Assembly (NCBI GenBank): GCA_958425285.1
Contig: CATZVV010000069.1
Coordinates: 1 to 8,358, forward strand
Length of the DNA: 8,358 nt
Reading direction: 5' to 3'
Source: an uncultured Lachnoclostridium sp.
GTDB lineage: Bacteria > Bacillota > Clostridia > Lachnospirales > Lachnospiraceae
Below the pieces are notes generated by a model that worked only from the letters and a program-made list of their open reading frames with translations, was not told the DNA's origin and ran no database searches. This document shows positions 7,562 through 8,358 of this stretch, piece by piece (positions within the stretch are counted from its first letter, which is position 1; the number at the start of each line of letters is the position of its first letter). Made by a program: the position numbers and the translations under genes.

Positions 7562-7901
7562 ATTATTTGAACAAGTAAAACAAATATATGGAATAGTGCC
7601 AGATTATCCGTGGCGTGACTGGAATGCAGTGCTTCGTCATCAGGATAACAACAAGTGGTTTGCAGTCGTTTTGGAAGTGCAGGAAAGCAAGCTGGGGTTG
7701 CCAGGTGACCGGATTATGGATGTGGTGAATGTAAAGAGCGATCCGTTACTGATTGGTTCACTGCGTCAGCAATCGGGGTTCTTCCCTGCTTATCACATGA
7801 ATAAGGACAGCTGGATCAGTATTGCCTTGGATGGCTCTGTTCCGGCGGATACAATTATGAATTTGGTAGACATAAGTTATCAGTTAACCAAGAAAAAATA
7901 A
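7548..7901 (+). CDS. MmcQ/YjbR family protein
   Basis: The 117-residue product matches the MmcQ/YjbR family over its whole length. Typical elements are an N-terminal helix ending in YGIVPDYPW (14-22), the core strand KWFAVVLEV (36-44), the NVKSDPLLIGSLR segment (61-73) and the signature GFFPAYHMNKDSWI (77-90), followed by a helix ending SYQLTKKK. Family members are small, single-domain proteins with a fold resembling DNA-binding double-wing domains; their cellular role is poorly known. The ATG at 7548 lies inside the AAA+ gene (14-base overlap) and has only a weak ribosome site (a purine-rich gcggaaa just upstream), so translation may depend on coupling. Such genes occur widely and are often not linked to mobile functions, so it may simply be co-transcribed with the cassette rather than part of it. 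The terminator hairpin at 7939-7975 follows. Confidence 0.93.
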   Translation: MERNKLFEQVKQIYGIVPDYPWRDWNAVLRHQDNNKWFAVVLEVQESKLGLPGDRIMDVVNVKSDPLLIGSLRQQSGFFPAYHMNKDSWISIALDGSVPADTIMNLVDISYQLTKKK

Positions 7902-7938
7902 CAACCCATGCATTTTCTACACAAGTTGCGAGCAAATT

Positions 7939-7975
7939 AAAAGCAGACCTGCTGTTATTGGCAAGATCTGCTTTT
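7939..7975. terminator. Probable bidirectional intrinsic terminator
   Basis: The arms aaaagcaga (7939-7947) and tctgctttt (7967-7975) are perfectly complementary over nine pairs. They enclose a 19-base loop that can pair partly. The right arm ends in a T-rich run on the plus strand, and the same holds for the minus strand. It sits between the convergent ends of the YjbR gene (stop at 7901) and the metallopeptidase remnant (stop at 7978), where a shared terminator is expected. The long loop makes it weaker than a textbook case. Confidence 0.7.
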
Positions 7976-7977
7976 CT

Positions 7978-8304
7978 TCATATTGGATCAAAATCAATGT
8001 TGGTATCATAGTCCCCCAGGTCCTCTTTTAGAAAATCAGATTTTCTGAGGTACATAGGGTTTACAAGCTCCCCTTTTGCGTGGAGCAGGCTGAACTTATA
8101 GTCCAGAAGTGCTGCCGGAACATAGAGCTGCTTCGCAGTTTCAAAGAAGGAATACTCTGCAAGGCGCTCCAGAACTTCTTCATCTTCCAGCAGAAGCTCT
8201 GCTGCAAAGAAGTTGGCTTCGTCTTCCGTAATGGAATCATTTCGGTTAAGCACCTCCATTTCCTGAAACCCCTTCATCATGGCAATCTCTGTATGTAAAA
8301 TAGC
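7978..8304 (-). pseudogene. ImmA/IrrE-type metallopeptidase, C-terminal fragment (probably disrupted)
   Basis: The minus-strand reading frame encodes the C-terminal two thirds of an ImmA/IrrE-like zinc peptidase. These enzymes cleave repressors of mobile elements or stress regulons and are usually partnered with an HTH repressor. Visible are AILHTEIAMM, the helix EDEANFFAAELLL, whose glutamate is the expected third zinc ligand, then SFFETAKQLYVPAALLDYKF, a family-typical substrate-side region. The catalytic HExxH should lie immediately upstream of AILH. Instead the frame reads HTYILTP there, although it stays open to the window edge. The match thus breaks at about 8304. An ATG at 8280 could start a 100-residue remnant, but that would lack the catalytic site. 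Either an element inserted at about 8305, or the N-terminal part diverged; insertion is favoured because of the promoter-bearing sequence to the right. No partner repressor is visible. Confidence 0.65.
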
Positions 8305-8358
8305 TGGTGTTAGTATATAAGTGTGGACAGGAAAAGTTGAACGACCTATACTATGAAA
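8305..8358 (+). mobile_element. Possible left end of an insertion sequence (continues beyond window)
   Basis: Protein similarity of the metallopeptidase ends at about 8304. The following bases, beginning tggtgttagtatataag, contain a good outward promoter but no coding sequence that I can assign. A TG-starting end with a promoter close to the tip, reading into the element, is the layout of IS3-like and related insertion sequences. The transposase, the other inverted repeat and any target duplication lie outside the window, so the family and exact boundary are inference. Confidence 0.4.
8324..8352 (+). promoter_or_regulatory. Sigma-70/SigA-type promoter reading rightward
   Basis: TGGACA (8324-8329, five of six matches to TTGACA) and TATACT (8347-8352, five of six matches to TATAAT) are separated by exactly 17 bases. 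Transcription would start just beyond the right edge and serve a gene outside the window, plausibly a transposase. It faces away from the metallopeptidase remnant. Confidence 0.55.

Noticed and set aside
8080..8298. Plus-strand 72-codon frame
   Set aside because: It is the antisense shadow of the metallopeptidase fragment, which has clear family motifs on the minus strand.
1..8358. CRISPR array, tRNA or rRNA genes
   Set aside because: No regularly spaced repeats and no RNA gene signature were seen on either strand.

Overview
The window is a low-GC (roughly 40% by eye), densely packed accessory region with strong AGGAGG-type ribosome sites. Codon use and protein styles point to an anaerobic Firmicute of the Clostridia, most likely Lachnospiraceae-like. 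The taxon is an inference from protein and codon character; no marker gene is present.

Layout. Positions 1-950 hold the 3' part of a type I restriction-modification specificity gene (hsdS), cut by the left edge. It is followed three bases later by a complete hsdR (954-4370) with an intact nuclease motif and helicase motifs; hsdM is presumably to the left. After a 69-base gap comes a compact same-strand cassette of four genes: a 339-aa helical protein of unknown function (4440-5459), a 66-aa four-cysteine zinc-ribbon protein with a hydrophobic tail (5440-5640), a 250-aa protein of an uncharacterised family (5673-6425, possibly DUF6414 from memory), and a 379-aa ClpB-D2-like AAA+ ATPase with its own N-terminal region (6422-7561). 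A MmcQ/YjbR-family gene (7548-7901) overlaps the ATPase gene and ends the run. A hairpin at 7939-7975 probably terminates transcription from both sides.

On the minus strand, 7978-8304 encodes the C-terminal part of an ImmA/IrrE-type metallopeptidase. Its recognisable similarity stops just where the zinc-binding HExxH motif should be. The sequence to the right carries a good rightward sigma-70-like promoter (8324-8352) and looks like the left end of an insertion sequence that broke the gene.

How the parts may work together. HsdS and HsdR belong to a classical type I restriction complex. The four-gene cassette is the most interesting content. Its genes overlap or sit within tens of bases of each other, suggesting coupled translation and a joint function. 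It combines an AAA+ motor or switch, a probable small membrane-anchored zinc ribbon and two orphan proteins, and sits directly behind a restriction system. A candidate anti-phage or stress-response module is a reasonable hypothesis, but nothing in the sequence proves defence activity.
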